Positions 1 to 8,723 of a stretch of 64,000 bases of DNA are shown here, piece by piece; position 1 is the first letter of the stretch; each line of letters opens with the position of its first letter. This DNA comes from Gammaproteobacteria bacterium. Its GTDB lineage: Bacteria > Pseudomonadota > Gammaproteobacteria > Pseudomonadales > Azotimanducaceae. A program made the translations under genes and the position numbers. Under the pieces are notes generated by a model. It worked only from the letters and a program-made list of their open reading frames with translations. It ran no database searches and was not told the DNA's origin. The stretch spans positions 1-64,000 of the forward strand of contig VXLL01000011.1 in assembly GCA_009841615.1 (NCBI GenBank), read 5' to 3'.

Positions 1-280
1 CGCTTTGACCATCTCGACACCCGCCTTCTGCTCCACATTCACCTTCATCGTCGCCGTCGTCGTCTTCGTCCTCGTCGTCGTCGTCGTCGCCGCATTGGCC
101 TTCGCCACACGAGGCTTCTTCTTCGTCTTCAGCGGCTAAAACATCGATATCGTCGAGAGACTCTGCTACGAATAGATTGTTAGCTTCTTCGTCAACAGAA
201 GCACTGAGGGCTACACCGAGAGAAGCCGCCATAAACGCACCGACGCCAACAATGGCAGGTTTGGATTCATTAATTTGCAT
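1..280 (-). CDS. HvfA-like RiPP metallophore precursor, C-terminus cut off by window edge
   Basis: The frame is open from an ATG at 280 to the left edge (93 codons seen). A GAGGAA ribosome binding site lies at 292-287, 6 nt before the ATG. The N-terminus is a signal-peptide-like segment (AIVGVGAFMAASLGVALSAS), followed by a short linker with NLF and AESLDD. Next come two Cys/Gly modules, CGEGQCG and EGECGAEGGC, separated by about 15 almost uninterrupted Asp/Glu residues. This layout matches HvfA-family exported precursors, in which EGxCG cysteines are modified by a DUF692 (MNIO) enzyme with a partner protein to give copper-binding peptides. The precursor call rests on motif layout. The modifying enzymes would be expected downstream, to the left of the window, and cannot be seen. 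The acidic spacer between EGxCG modules is unusual. Alternative: an unmodified acidic metal-binding periplasmic protein. Confidence 0.72.
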   Translation of the reverse strand, partial: MQINESKPAIVGVGAFMAASLGVALSASVDEEANNLFVAESLDDIDVLAAEDEEEASCGEGQCGDDDDDEDEDDDGDDEGECGAEGGCRDGQS

Positions 281-286
281 GGAAAA

Positions 287-292
287 TTCCTC
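287..292 (-). promoter_or_regulatory. ribosome binding site of the HvfA-like gene
   Basis: The minus strand reads GAGGAA 6 nt before the ATG at 280, a near-consensus Shine-Dalgarno that supports this start. The 281-480 interval up to hrpA should contain the promoter, but I see no convincing -35/-10 pair. Confidence 0.6.
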
Positions 293-480
293 ACAAGGGT
301 TAGGGGTTGTGTAACTGAAAACTGCTTTATGTCAGTTTCAAACTACTTTTCTATCTGTAGAAGTGACAATATTACTCACAAATAATTCCATTATTCCTCC
401 ATTTTTCCGTCTGAGTGATCAATTTCGCAAACTTTTCGTAGAAATCTAAAAACAGATACCTAATTCACCTAGATGGATGA

Positions 481-3400
481 CTATTTGTGGTGTTCCCATT
501 GTGCAAATGCTTGTTCCAAACGCTGAGGAGAGAGTTTTATCCTGGTCTTTAATTCCTGACAGAATAGGGATAGTCGATATTCCTGGAGTAAATGAAACAA
601 TCTATCAGCGTATGGGTGCTGACGCGGAATACTGATAGAAGCCAGTCGTTCTTGCCAGCGCACTATTTCCCGGGTAGCAAGCAAATCCTTACTCAGTTTA
701 CCGGAAAGTCTATCTAAACGAACCTTTATACCGTTTAGATACCGAGGCAAATCAGGTAATCGTTCCATCGAAAACGAATAAGGAAAATCAGAATCAAAGA
801 GGCTATTGAGTTGCTCTATGATGTCTTTCCGAGACTCTTGAAACACTGGCTTCTCGAAAATATCTACTCGAAGCATCAATTGATGTCGCATCGCCAACAC
901 ATTCGATATTGAATCCATGAGTTGCAAAGCATTGGGAATGAAGTTTGGCCGTTTACTCTCGATTGTTCGCTGGAACTGTTCTTCAGTATCCGGTAGTGGC
1001 GGGGAAGGAAAAAATGTATTGCGAGCCGAGGTTAAAAACAGAAGTTGTCGAAAGTTTTCTAGATTTCCAAGACTCGTAGAGTACAACTGTAGTGTTCGGT
1101 CATTCTTGAACTGGGACGATAAATACATTGTCGTCTCGCGCTCACGTAAGAGTGCTAGACGACACATCCCCCTTAATGAAGCCTGGTACTGTTCTTGTTC
1201 ATCGAATCCTACTTTGATGTCGACACTATCACCACGATCGACTAGTACAGGAAAAAGCACGATCGTTCCGGACGGACTCTCCACAGTCATGGTGTGAGGT
1301 AAACCGGATTGTGGAAAAGTTTTCAATCCTTGTTGCTCATACTGTGCTTTGAACGAATCATCAAAACGGTTTTCAAGGAGGTGTTGAACGCGTTGACGGA
1401 GTTCAGACAAGTTTCGACCTTGCGCGATAACGTTTTGCTTTTGATCAATAATCTGAACATTCATGATCAGATGTCTCGATACATCGTCCAGACGCCACAC
1501 AGACGTAGCAATTTCCACATGAAATAAGGCTTGTATTCTTTGCGATAACACTTCTGCTAGATGACCGACTCGATAATGACCTTCCTGCAATAGTAAAGGC
1601 ACGAGTTCATGAACCTTGTCTGGTATTGGAGCTAGTTGCTTTCGATACTGTTTTGGCAGTCCGCGCAATAATTCAATACATTTTTCTTCAAAGAACCCTG
1701 GAACAATCCATTCCAGACTCGATTGTTGGAGTTTTGGTAAGTTTGCGACAGGAACACGAATCGATACTCCATCGTCGTCTCGGTCGGGGCCAAATTTATA
1801 CTTCAGTGTAAAACAAACTGAGTTGATTTCTACTGCTGCAGGATATTCTTTCTCACGAACGGAATATTCCTGAAGATGCAGAAATTCTTCACGTTGAATA
1901 AGCAGATTGCTGCGTTGCTGCGCTTCAGCGGTTCGGTACCAACGTATGAACGAAATTCGATCACAAATCTCCTCTGGAACCCTACTTCGATATAGTTCGG
2001 CAACTCCTGCTTCGTCCAAGACAATGTCGGTGCGTCGCTCCTTCGACTGTGTTTCAAGCAGGGATTCTCGAAGTCTGAAATTTGTACTGACTTCCCTATT
2101 TTCAATGTTGGCTCGATTACGAACCAGCGCATGGGTCAAAAATAGTTCCCGGGCTGCACTATGATCGTAATCTTTGAGTTTGACGCTACGATTCTGAACA
2201 ATTGGTAAGCCGTACACCGAAATGTCTAAATAAGTGCGACTATCGTTCTTTGACGAATCCCAATAGTGATCGTGTACCCGAGTTTTCACAAAAGTACGAG
2301 CGAAAGGTTCTATCCAAGTTGGCTTGATTTCTGCTAGACCTCGCGCATAGACCCTCGAAGTTTCGACAATCGTAGCAGCAACCACCCATTTTGGTTTGCG
2401 TCTTGCAATAACAGAACCGGGAAACAACGAGAATTTGAGGTTTCGAGCACCCTGATAGGACGAATCTTCCAATCGAAGTCCTAGAAAACTCAATGACCCA
2501 CTCAATATGGATTTGTGGACTTTTTCAAAGCTTGCTGCCTTTTCATTGACGTTCATTCGCAAACGTTTGCACGTTAGAACAAGCTGTCTGTGAAGGGCAC
2601 GCCATTCCAAGTATCGTTGCGTGGAGATAAAGTGTCTCTCAAGAACACGTTTAAGCTGAGTCCATGAATGGTGTTGCCTCTGTCCTTCTATCCATTCCCA
2701 CAAATTGAGGTATGATAAAAAGTCCGATTTAGGATGAAGGAATTGTTTGTGTAATTTGTCCGCCGCCTGTTGTTGTTCTAATGGCCGGAGAAAAGGCTCT
2801 TGTGCGGCCAATGCAGAAACGATAATTTGTAGTTCCTTCAGTGCGTTCTGCTGGTTCGCCTCAATTAACATTCGTGCAAGTCTCGGATCGACCGGAATTT
2901 GCACCATTTGTCTACCAAGATCGGTAATCTGATCGTTCTGCAAGGCACCTAGTTCATGTAGTAATCTCTTTGCAGCGGTGACGGCGCGGTCGTCAGGTCG
3001 ATTAATGAAGGGGAACGTCGCTATCTCACCAAAGCCGAAAACCATCATTTGTAACACGACTGCAGCAAGATTAGTCCGCATGATTTCAGGATCGGTGAAT
3101 GCTTCTCTTGACAGATAATCCTCCTCCGAGTACAGACGAAAACACACACCAGGAGCTAAGCGACCACATCTCCCCGCTCGCTGATTTGCACTAGCTTGAG
3201 AAATTGCTTCGATGGGTAGTCGCTGAATTCGAGAGCGCATGCTAAAACGGCTTATCCTAGCCTTCCCAAAGTCAATTACGTAGCGAATATTTGGGACTGT
3301 GAGACTGGTTTCAGCGACATTGGTTGCAAGCAAGATTCGACGTTTTGACGATGTCAAAAATATCTTTCGTTGTTCTGATGCAGGTAATCTAGCATAAAGA

Positions 3401-4305
3401 GGCAGGACCTCAAACCGACTCGCAAATCGCTTTCTGAACCAATGAGCCCAATTAAATATTTCTCTTTCTCCGGGGAGAAACACCAAGACATCCTGTACTT
3501 TCCTAGCAGGTGCGGCTTCAATTTCTTCGAGGCAGTCAATCATTATTTGCTCGGCATCTTCTTCAATCGGTTTGTATCTCATCTCTATTGGAAAAGATCT
3601 ACCTTCTGCGATAAATACAGGTGCGTTGCCGAAGAACGAAGAGAATGCTTGGACATCAATTGTCGCGCTGGTCACAATCACGTGTAAGTCCGAACGTCTT
3701 CTTAAGAGATGTTTTAAATATCCAAGTAAGAAGTCAATGTTTAAGCTACGTTCGTGAGCCTCATCAACAATTACCGTATCGTAGTCATACAAAGACCGAT
3801 CGCGTCGGATTTCGGTTAACAGTAACCCATCTGTCATTACCTTGACGAGCGTGTTTGGGCTCACTTGATCTTCAAACCGAACGGCAAATCCAACTTTCTC
3901 ACCCACGGTAGTGTCGAGTTGTTGGGCGAGCCGGTCAGCAACACTACGAGCTGCTAATCGACGTGGTTGCGTGTGGCAAATCATGCCTCGTGTACCTAAA
4001 TCGGCTTGTAAACATGCTAAGGGAAGTTGCGTAGTCTTACCCGATCCAGTCTGGCCGGCTACAAGGATAACTTGATGCTTCTTTAGTGCGCTGACGACTT
4101 CCGGTAAGACTGAGCAAATTGGAAGATCTGATTGATAATGGATGTGTGGCACCAACGCCTTTCGACGAGTTAACTCACGAGAGCTATCTGACAATATAGT
4201 GAGAGTCTTCTGATTGGATTCAACACGTCGAAGCGCTCGGCGTAGGACTGGACCATGCCTAGCGAGTATTCGCTCAACCGCAAAATCTTTGATTTTAGGA
4301 TCCAT
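481..4305 (-). CDS. hrpA: ATP-dependent RNA helicase HrpA (DEAH box)
   Basis: This 1274-residue protein has the length of gammaproteobacterial HrpA (about 1300). Walker A GQTGSGKT is at residues 84-91, the DEAH motif at 181-184 and SAT (motif III) shortly after. Motif VI (QRAGRCGR) closes the helicase core, followed by the helicase-associated/OB region and the long HrpA-specific C-terminal half (DUF3418). HrpA is a cytoplasmic 3'-5' RNA helicase linked to mRNA processing and rescue of stalled or collided ribosomes. It is a single gene; the neighbours on both sides are co-directional but separated by about 70 and 200 bp. The start MDPKIKDF at 4305 gives the expected N-terminus. Confidence 0.95.
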   Translation of the reverse strand: MDPKIKDFAVERILARHGPVLRRALRRVESNQKTLTILSDSSRELTRRKALVPHIHYQSDLPICSVLPEVVSALKKHQVILVAGQTGSGKTTQLPLACLQADLGTRGMICHTQPRRLAARSVADRLAQQLDTTVGEKVGFAVRFEDQVSPNTLVKVMTDGLLLTEIRRDRSLYDYDTVIVDEAHERSLNIDFLLGYLKHLLRRRSDLHVIVTSATIDVQAFSSFFGNAPVFIAEGRSFPIEMRYKPIEEDAEQIMIDCLEEIEAAPARKVQDVLVFLPGEREIFNWAHWFRKRFASRFEVLPLYARLPASEQRKIFLTSSKRRILLATNVAETSLTVPNIRYVIDFGKARISRFSMRSRIQRLPIEAISQASANQRAGRCGRLAPGVCFRLYSEEDYLSREAFTDPEIMRTNLAAVVLQMMVFGFGEIATFPFINRPDDRAVTAAKRLLHELGALQNDQITDLGRQMVQIPVDPRLARMLIEANQQNALKELQIIVSALAAQEPFLRPLEQQQAADKLHKQFLHPKSDFLSYLNLWEWIEGQRQHHSWTQLKRVLERHFISTQRYLEWRALHRQLVLTCKRLRMNVNEKAASFEKVHKSILSGSLSFLGLRLEDSSYQGARNLKFSLFPGSVIARRKPKWVVAATIVETSRVYARGLAEIKPTWIEPFARTFVKTRVHDHYWDSSKNDSRTYLDISVYGLPIVQNRSVKLKDYDHSAARELFLTHALVRNRANIENREVSTNFRLRESLLETQSKERRTDIVLDEAGVAELYRSRVPEEICDRISFIRWYRTAEAQQRSNLLIQREEFLHLQEYSVREKEYPAAVEINSVCFTLKYKFGPDRDDDGVSIRVPVANLPKLQQSSLEWIVPGFFEEKCIELLRGLPKQYRKQLAPIPDKVHELVPLLLQEGHYRVGHLAEVLSQRIQALFHVEIATSVWRLDDVSRHLIMNVQIIDQKQNVIAQGRNLSELRQRVQHLLENRFDDSFKAQYEQQGLKTFPQSGLPHTMTVESPSGTIVLFPVLVDRGDSVDIKVGFDEQEQYQASLRGMCRLALLRERETTMYLSSQFKNDRTLQLYSTSLGNLENFRQLLFLTSARNTFFPSPPLPDTEEQFQRTIESKRPNFIPNALQLMDSISNVLAMRHQLMLRVDIFEKPVFQESRKDIIEQLNSLFDSDFPYSFSMERLPDLPRYLNGIKVRLDRLSGKLSKDLLATREIVRWQERLASISIPRQHPYADRLFHLLQEYRLSLFCQELKTRIKLSPQRLEQAFAQWEHHK

Positions 4306-4373
4306 GAAAAAATGAAAGATAGTTCATCCCAAGCAAATTAACTACAAATCTGAACCAGTCGAAAGTCTCTACA

Positions 4374-4700
4374 CTAAGCGGATTTCTTTTTCGAGCTCGC
4401 AGCCTTACGCAGTAATAAAATAGCTAAGAACACCAATCCAATACAGAAAGTTCCTATCACACCAAACGCAGTTGTACCAGCTGGGTCCTGATCTACTTCT
4501 AGAAAAGTTTGATAAAAAAATACTGCGAACAGAGGCGCGAAGAAGCCATCTTCAAATTCCCACGGCCACAACGCCCAAAAACTTCCTACAGAGATTACAA
4601 AGTAAGCTAGTAATTTAACTCGTTTCAACGCTAGATACACCAAACACGCTAAAACCCCAGTGGCTACCACTGCCACTAACCAAGCTAGGCTATACGACAT
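4374..4700 (-). CDS. small hydrophobic membrane protein, function unknown
   Basis: 108 residues with about four hydrophobic segments (near residues 5-24, 28-45, 52-66 and 79-97) and a Lys/Ser-rich tail (SSKKKSA). The Trp-rich motif FWALWPWEFEDGFFAPLF occupies the middle. The ATG lies 16 bp after the stop of the YcgN-family gene, so it is probably the last gene of the recR-rnd-ycgN operon. I do not recognise the family. It is most likely an inner-membrane protein with a cytoplasmic basic C-terminus. That it is expressed is inferred from operon position and coherent membrane topology. Confidence 0.65.
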   Translation of the reverse strand: MSYSLAWLVAVVATGVLACLVYLALKRVKLLAYFVISVGSFWALWPWEFEDGFFAPLFAVFFYQTFLEVDQDPAGTTAFGVIGTFCIGLVFLAILLLRKAASSKKKSA

Positions 4701-4716
4701 CGTCGTTTAAGTATGA

Positions 4717-5175
4717 CTACTCATCGGAATTTTCTACCCACTTTATGACCTGCGTTGCAAGATCATCAGGATGGATGTCTCTTTCGGATATGGTTCGATC
4801 TGCGACCGAAATGCCTAAGTCTCTCATCTTCTCAGAATTTCCAGCAATCAACGGATGCCAGTCATGCAAAGATTCCCCGTTAGCAATCAGCCGATAAGCA
4901 CATGTATCCGGCAACCAATAGAGTGAGGCCACGTTCTCTGGTGAGATTTCAACGCAATCAGGCACTAGGCGATGCCGATCATCATAAGAAAGACAGCGAC
5001 ATGTTTCAGTGTCGAGTAATTTACACACAACTGGTGTCATGATGTATTTCGAGCTGTCTGCTACTTTAAACTTCAACTGGCAGCACTGCGCACAACCATC
5101 GCACAGACTCTCCCACTCATCCTCACTCATTTCGGTTAACTTCTTGGTCTGCCAAAAAGGTTCAACTGTGGGCAT
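4717..5175 (-). CDS. YcgN/UPF0260 family cysteine-cluster protein
   Basis: 152 residues, the same size as E. coli YcgN (about 153). The family's CDGCAQCC cluster is at residues 25-32, followed by further cysteines in CKLLDTETCRC and PDC and by the WLPDTCAYRL segment. The cysteine pattern suggests a metal or Fe-S site (YkgJ-like), but no biochemical role is established. The first 48 codons are repeated perfectly upstream at 5371-5514 because of a 339-bp tandem duplication. This copy is intact. The start is the same ATG context as in the duplicate, 12 nt after the preceding stop codon. Confidence 0.88.
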   Translation of the reverse strand: MPTVEPFWQTKKLTEMSEDEWESLCDGCAQCCQLKFKVADSSKYIMTPVVCKLLDTETCRCLSYDDRHRLVPDCVEISPENVASLYWLPDTCAYRLIANGESLHDWHPLIAGNSEKMRDLGISVADRTISERDIHPDDLATQVIKWVENSDE

Positions 5176-5710
5176 ACTTTCTTCCAGCTAAGAGTTCAAA
5201 ATCTCTCGAAGTTCGGTACCCATGACTTCTTCTCGCCAAGCTCCGAAGGATGGTGGCAAGTCGTGATATTCGTAAAAATAAGAAATCCAACTACTAATCT
5301 GGTGACTACGACCTAAGGTCTCCGCTGCTAACTTTATTGAATCTGACTTTATTGCTACGAGCTGTTTAATGGGTGTCATGATGTATTTCGAGCTGTCTGC
5401 TACTTTAAACTTCAACTGGCAGCACTGCGCACAACCATCGCACAGACTCTCCCACTCATCCTCACTCATTTCGGTTAACTTCTTGGTCTGCCAAAAAGGT
5501 TCAACTGTGGGCATACTTTCTTCCAGCTAAGAGTTCAAAATCTCTCGAAGTTCGGTACCCATGACTTCTTCTCGCCAAGCTCCGAAGGATGGTGGCAAGT
5601 CGTGATATTCGTAAAAATAAGAAATCCAACTACTAATCTGGTGACTACGACCTAAGGTCTCCGCTGCTAACTTTATTGAATCTGACTTTATTGCTACGAG
5701 CTGTTTAATG
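5033..5710. repeat. perfect 339-bp tandem duplication (two units, 5033-5371 and 5372-5710)
   Basis: The segment from GGTGTCATGATG at 5033 to the GTTTAATG ending at 5371 is repeated from 5372 to 5710, and I found no mismatch by eye. Each unit contains the 3' end of rnd, the rnd/ycgN intergenic spacer and the 5' end of ycgN. Three shared bases (GGT) at the original end points suggest a microhomology-mediated event. The length is 113 codons exactly, so reading frame is preserved across the new junction. Perfect identity means a very recent event or an assembly duplication. Confidence 0.93.
5188..5514 (-). CDS. chimeric ORF: YcgN N-terminus fused in frame to RNase D C-terminus
   Basis: 108 residues created by the 339-bp duplication. 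The first 48 residues equal the start of the YcgN-family protein, including CDGCAQCC and ending at YIMTP. After the junction near 5371 the remaining 60 residues equal the C-terminus of RNase D, beginning [11 protein letters not shown] and ending REILNS. It keeps the ycgN start context, so it is probably translated between rnd and ycgN. Neither part is a complete domain: the YcgN half lacks the later cysteines and the RNase D half has only the end of the second HRDC region. A function is unlikely; it is best regarded as a duplication by-product. Confidence 0.6.
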   Translation of the reverse strand: MPTVEPFWQTKKLTEMSEDEWESLCDGCAQCCQLKFKVADSSKYIMTPIKQLVAIKSDSIKLAAETLGRSHQISSWISYFYEYHDLPPSFGAWREEVMGTELREILNS

Positions 5711-6657
5711 GGTTCTTTAGTACGATGAAATAATTCCCTTTTATGGGCAGTTTGCTTGTGCTCTAGACTAAAGTGTAGATCGTAGCGGTTGGAGTTTCCT
5801 TTTTTAATTCGAGAAATCAACCGATATAGATTCTTACCAATCCTGTGGAAATGTTTTTGAAAAAACTCAACGTCTTGATGGTGTTGCTCTACAGCTACTT
5901 TTATCTCTTTGTGTGTTACAACGCGTTCTCGAGGAAGATTGTGCGAACGTGCAGTTCGTTCGCGCCACTCAAGCAAACCATAGTAAATCTTTAACTCCAA
6001 AGCATTCCAGTCACTCTGAGCAGCAATAGCAGTTAAGTCCGTGAGGGCAAATTTATAAACTGGTTTGAAATAGTGTTGCATTTCTTCTAGAAACCATGAA
6101 AACCGACCCATTTTCTTAAGAAGAGATCGAATTTGATCCCAAAGCGACAAAAGATAACGAACATCATCAAAGGCGTACTTGATTTGGGTCAGTGTAAGCG
6201 GTCTTTTTCGCCAATCACTCTGCGTCATTTTTTTGTTTTGTTCCAAAGGATGACCAAGGTAATGTTCTACGAGAGAGGAGTAGTTCAGTGCCGCGTCGGT
6301 GGAAACGAAAGCATGTGCGAGCTGAACATCGACAAGATTGGGCAACTCTAATCCGAAGATGAGATGAAGAAGTTCTAAATCTTCTCGTGGCGAGTGAGTT
6401 ACTTTTACCCGGTCTTCTGAAAACAGTGCGATTTCGAGCTCGGTTAGATCTAGAGGCGCAAGTAAATCCACAATGTAGACTCCAGAAGAGGAAGACAGTT
6501 GAAGGACACAAGGTTTTGGAAAAAATGTTCGTCGACGGTGAAACTCTGTATCCATCCCGATGACATCATCAAGTTCAGATACAACCCGATCTAACTCGCT
6601 CTGACGTTGAATAAACGATTCTTCAGTCTTCAATCGGGATTCGGCCACGTAATGCAT
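5527..6657 (-). CDS. rnd: ribonuclease D
   Basis: 376 residues, close to E. coli RNase D (375). The DEDD exonuclease domain is N-terminal: Exo I is MDTEFHRR (D36, E38), Exo II lies around THSPREDLELL and Exo III is YAFDDVRYLLSLW. HRDC helical domains follow, with GLLEWRERTAR opening the first. RNase D trims 3' ends of tRNA precursors and other structured RNAs in the cytoplasm. The start overlaps the end of recR by 35 bp, implying translational coupling. The last 60 codons are copied in the chimeric ORF downstream. Confidence 0.93.
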   Translation of the reverse strand: MHYVAESRLKTEESFIQRQSELDRVVSELDDVIGMDTEFHRRRTFFPKPCVLQLSSSSGVYIVDLLAPLDLTELEIALFSEDRVKVTHSPREDLELLHLIFGLELPNLVDVQLAHAFVSTDAALNYSSLVEHYLGHPLEQNKKMTQSDWRKRPLTLTQIKYAFDDVRYLLSLWDQIRSLLKKMGRFSWFLEEMQHYFKPVYKFALTDLTAIAAQSDWNALELKIYYGLLEWRERTARSHNLPRERVVTHKEIKVAVEQHHQDVEFFQKHFHRIGKNLYRLISRIKKGNSNRYDLHFSLEHKQTAHKRELFHRTKEPIKQLVAIKSDSIKLAAETLGRSHQISSWISYFYEYHDLPPSFGAWREEVMGTELREILNS

Positions 6658-7222
6658 GATTGATTGTGTTCACGTCGGTGTAGGACAGTTCACCGCCAGC
6701 TGGTACTCCATGCGCGATACGAGTGACTTTAAGGTTTTCCGAATGAAACATGCTGGCTATGTAGTGAGCTGTCGCCTCCCCTTCGGCCGAAGTACCAGTC
6801 GCGACGATCAGCTCATTCACCGATTCTGCTAGTACTCGTTCGTGCAGCATTGACAATCCAAGGTCCTTTGGTCCGACACCATCGATCGGTGATAGATGAC
6901 CATGAAGAACAAAGTACCGTCCAGAAAAACTACCAGAACTCTCAATCGCATATGCATCTCCGGGCGTCTCGACAACGCACATCAGCGATGTGTCTCTTTT
7001 CGGATTAGCACACAATGCACAAACCGGTTCTTCAGACACATTACGACAGCGTGTACATTCCCTGACGTTTGAGACTGCTTCATGAAGCGCATCAGCGAGT
7101 TCCTGTCCAGCTGTTCGGTCTTTGTGTACGAGGAAAAGTGCTATTCTGGTCGCCGTCTTCGGTCCTACTCCAGGTAATATCTGCAAGGCTTGAACGAGAC
7201 GTGCGATGAGGGAACTAAACAT
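6623..7222 (-). CDS. recR: recombination mediator RecR
   Basis: 199 residues, the usual length (about 200). The N-terminal helix-hairpin-helix contains LQILPGVGPKTATRIALFL. The zinc finger is CTRCRNVSEEPVCALC. The Toprim domain starts at CVVETPGDAYAIE, and GTSAEGEATAHYI is also typical. RecR acts with RecF/RecO in loading RecA at single-strand gaps. It lies 64 bp downstream of dnaX in the conserved dnaX-recR order, but the ybaB gene that usually separates them is absent. Confidence 0.96.
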   Translation of the reverse strand: MFSSLIARLVQALQILPGVGPKTATRIALFLVHKDRTAGQELADALHEAVSNVRECTRCRNVSEEPVCALCANPKRDTSLMCVVETPGDAYAIESSGSFSGRYFVLHGHLSPIDGVGPKDLGLSMLHERVLAESVNELIVATGTSAEGEATAHYIASMFHSENLKVTRIAHGVPAGGELSYTDVNTINHALRGRIPIED

Positions 7223-7286
7223 TTAGCTAATAGAGTGCCAATCTCTACTTAAAAAAGAAACTCCATACTTGAGATCAATCCTTTCG

Positions 7287-8681
7287 TTATGTGCGTTTGA
7301 TGTCAATTATTTGCGCGCCAAAATTTTCCATGAGTGAAGAGACGATTGGATCTCGTAATGCCGCCTCTCGATCTGCAGTTGTATCTTTAGACACCAGTGA
7401 ATGTTGTCGGGTGCTGTCATCGGACTTTGTAGTTTTGGTCGATTGCACCGAGTCCTTTTTTGAAGGAGTAGATTGTGAATCTAGGGCTTCGGTACTAGAG
7501 ATCTGCTTTGAACTCTTAGACTCCAGCTTGGGTTTTGCAGCATTACCATGTTCAGACACTACCTCTTTCGCTGCACGTTCATTCTTTGAGGATGACGATT
7601 CATTATTGGTACCTGTAACGGGTTCAAAGTCCAACATGCGAACAAGCGTCATTTCAAAACCGACCTTATGGTCTGGCGCGTACTTCAAATCGCGCAGGCC
7701 AACCACCAAGATTTGGTAAGCTACTTGGAGCCACTCGGCGGAAAATTTCCCAATGAAAGGTTGCAATTGTTCCGTGTCAGTCTGACCTGTAATCTGTGCT
7801 AAAGCAAGCTCGTGGATCGTACGTTGTAAGTTCTCTAGTAGGTCAGCGAAGCTTACTGCTTGTTTAGACAGCTGGTTTACAAAACACAAGATCGAACTGC
7901 GATCGCCCTTTACCAACATGTTCAACATTTCCGATACTTCGTCTGTGCGTACTGTTCCCAACATTTCAGCAACTTTGTCGATTGCGATGCTACCACCACC
8001 ATGAGAGATTGCTTGGTCCGTCAATGACAGTGCATCACGCATACTCCCTCGAGCTGACCGAGCTAGTAATTGCAACGACTCTTTATCAAACTGTAGGTCT
8101 TCTTGAGTAAGAATAGAAGCTAGTTGTTCTTTTATTACCGTAGGTTCGATATTGCGTAAATGAAACTGAAGACAGCGAGAGAGTACTGTTAGTGGAACTT
8201 TTTTGGGGTCGGTCGTCGCGAAGATGAACTTTACGTGGTTCGGCGGTTCTTCCAGAGTCTTTAGCAACGCATTGAAACTAGCGGTCGACAACATATGGAC
8301 TTCGTCAATGAGGTAAACTTTGAACCGTCCCACATTAGGTGAATAGTGGACGTTTTCTAGTAGTTTGCGCATGTCGTCAACACCAGTTCGGGAAGCAGCA
8401 TCGACTTCATACATGTCGGGGTAGTTCCCACTTTTAAACCCTTCGCAAGCAATACAATCACCGCAAGGTGTTGACGAAATTTTTGCCTCGCAGTTGAGAC
8501 AATTAGCAAATATTCTCGCTAGAGTCGTCTTTCCAACACCTCGAGTGCCCGAGAACAAGTAGGCATGATGCAATCGATCAAAATCTAACGCGTTGACGAG
8601 TGCTTTTACTGTATGATCTTGCCCGCGTACCTCGTGAAAATCTCGAGGACGATATTTCCTTGCTAGTACTACGTAAGCCAT
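7287..8681 (-). CDS. dnaX: DNA polymerase III subunit tau (DnaX)
   Basis: The clamp-loader ATPase starts MAYVVLARKYRPRDF. I chose the ATG at 8681 over an upstream TTG at 8687. The product is 464 residues. Walker A GTRGVGKT is near residue 45, and four zinc-binding cysteines lie in NCLNC and PCGDCIAC. Walker B is YLIDEVHM and the SRC sensor region is LSRCLQF. After the collar domain comes a Ser/Lys/Glu-rich linker, then a short C-terminal segment ending FGAQIIDIKRT. Tau is clearly shorter than E. coli tau (643). An in-frame A-AAA-AAG heptamer at 7461-7455 would allow a -1 shift to a gamma-like product of 421 residues. ugpQ is divergent, about 40 bp away. Confidence 0.94.
   Translation of the reverse strand: MAYVVLARKYRPRDFHEVRGQDHTVKALVNALDFDRLHHAYLFSGTRGVGKTTLARIFANCLNCEAKISSTPCGDCIACEGFKSGNYPDMYEVDAASRTGVDDMRKLLENVHYSPNVGRFKVYLIDEVHMLSTASFNALLKTLEEPPNHVKFIFATTDPKKVPLTVLSRCLQFHLRNIEPTVIKEQLASILTQEDLQFDKESLQLLARSARGSMRDALSLTDQAISHGGGSIAIDKVAEMLGTVRTDEVSEMLNMLVKGDRSSILCFVNQLSKQAVSFADLLENLQRTIHELALAQITGQTDTEQLQPFIGKFSAEWLQVAYQILVVGLRDLKYAPDHKVGFEMTLVRMLDFEPVTGTNNESSSSKNERAAKEVVSEHGNAAKPKLESKSSKQISSTEALDSQSTPSKKDSVQSTKTTKSDDSTRQHSLVSKDTTADREAALRDPIVSSLMENFGAQIIDIKRT
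7417..7461 (-). other. candidate programmed -1 frameshift site in dnaX
   Basis: Codons TCA AAA AAG occur in the linker (residues SKK). They contain the slippery heptamer A AAA AAG in the same phase as the E. coli dnaX signal. After a -1 slip the frame reads 12 more codons (GLGAIDQNYKVR) to a TGA at 7419-7417. A 5-bp GGACT/AGTCC pairing is possible just downstream, but it begins at the slip site itself. I see no clear internal Shine-Dalgarno, so efficiency is uncertain. Confidence 0.5.
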
Positions 8682-8723
8682 CCGCAAAATTTTATGTTAA
8701 TCAGAAGATTGTAAGATGAGTGA

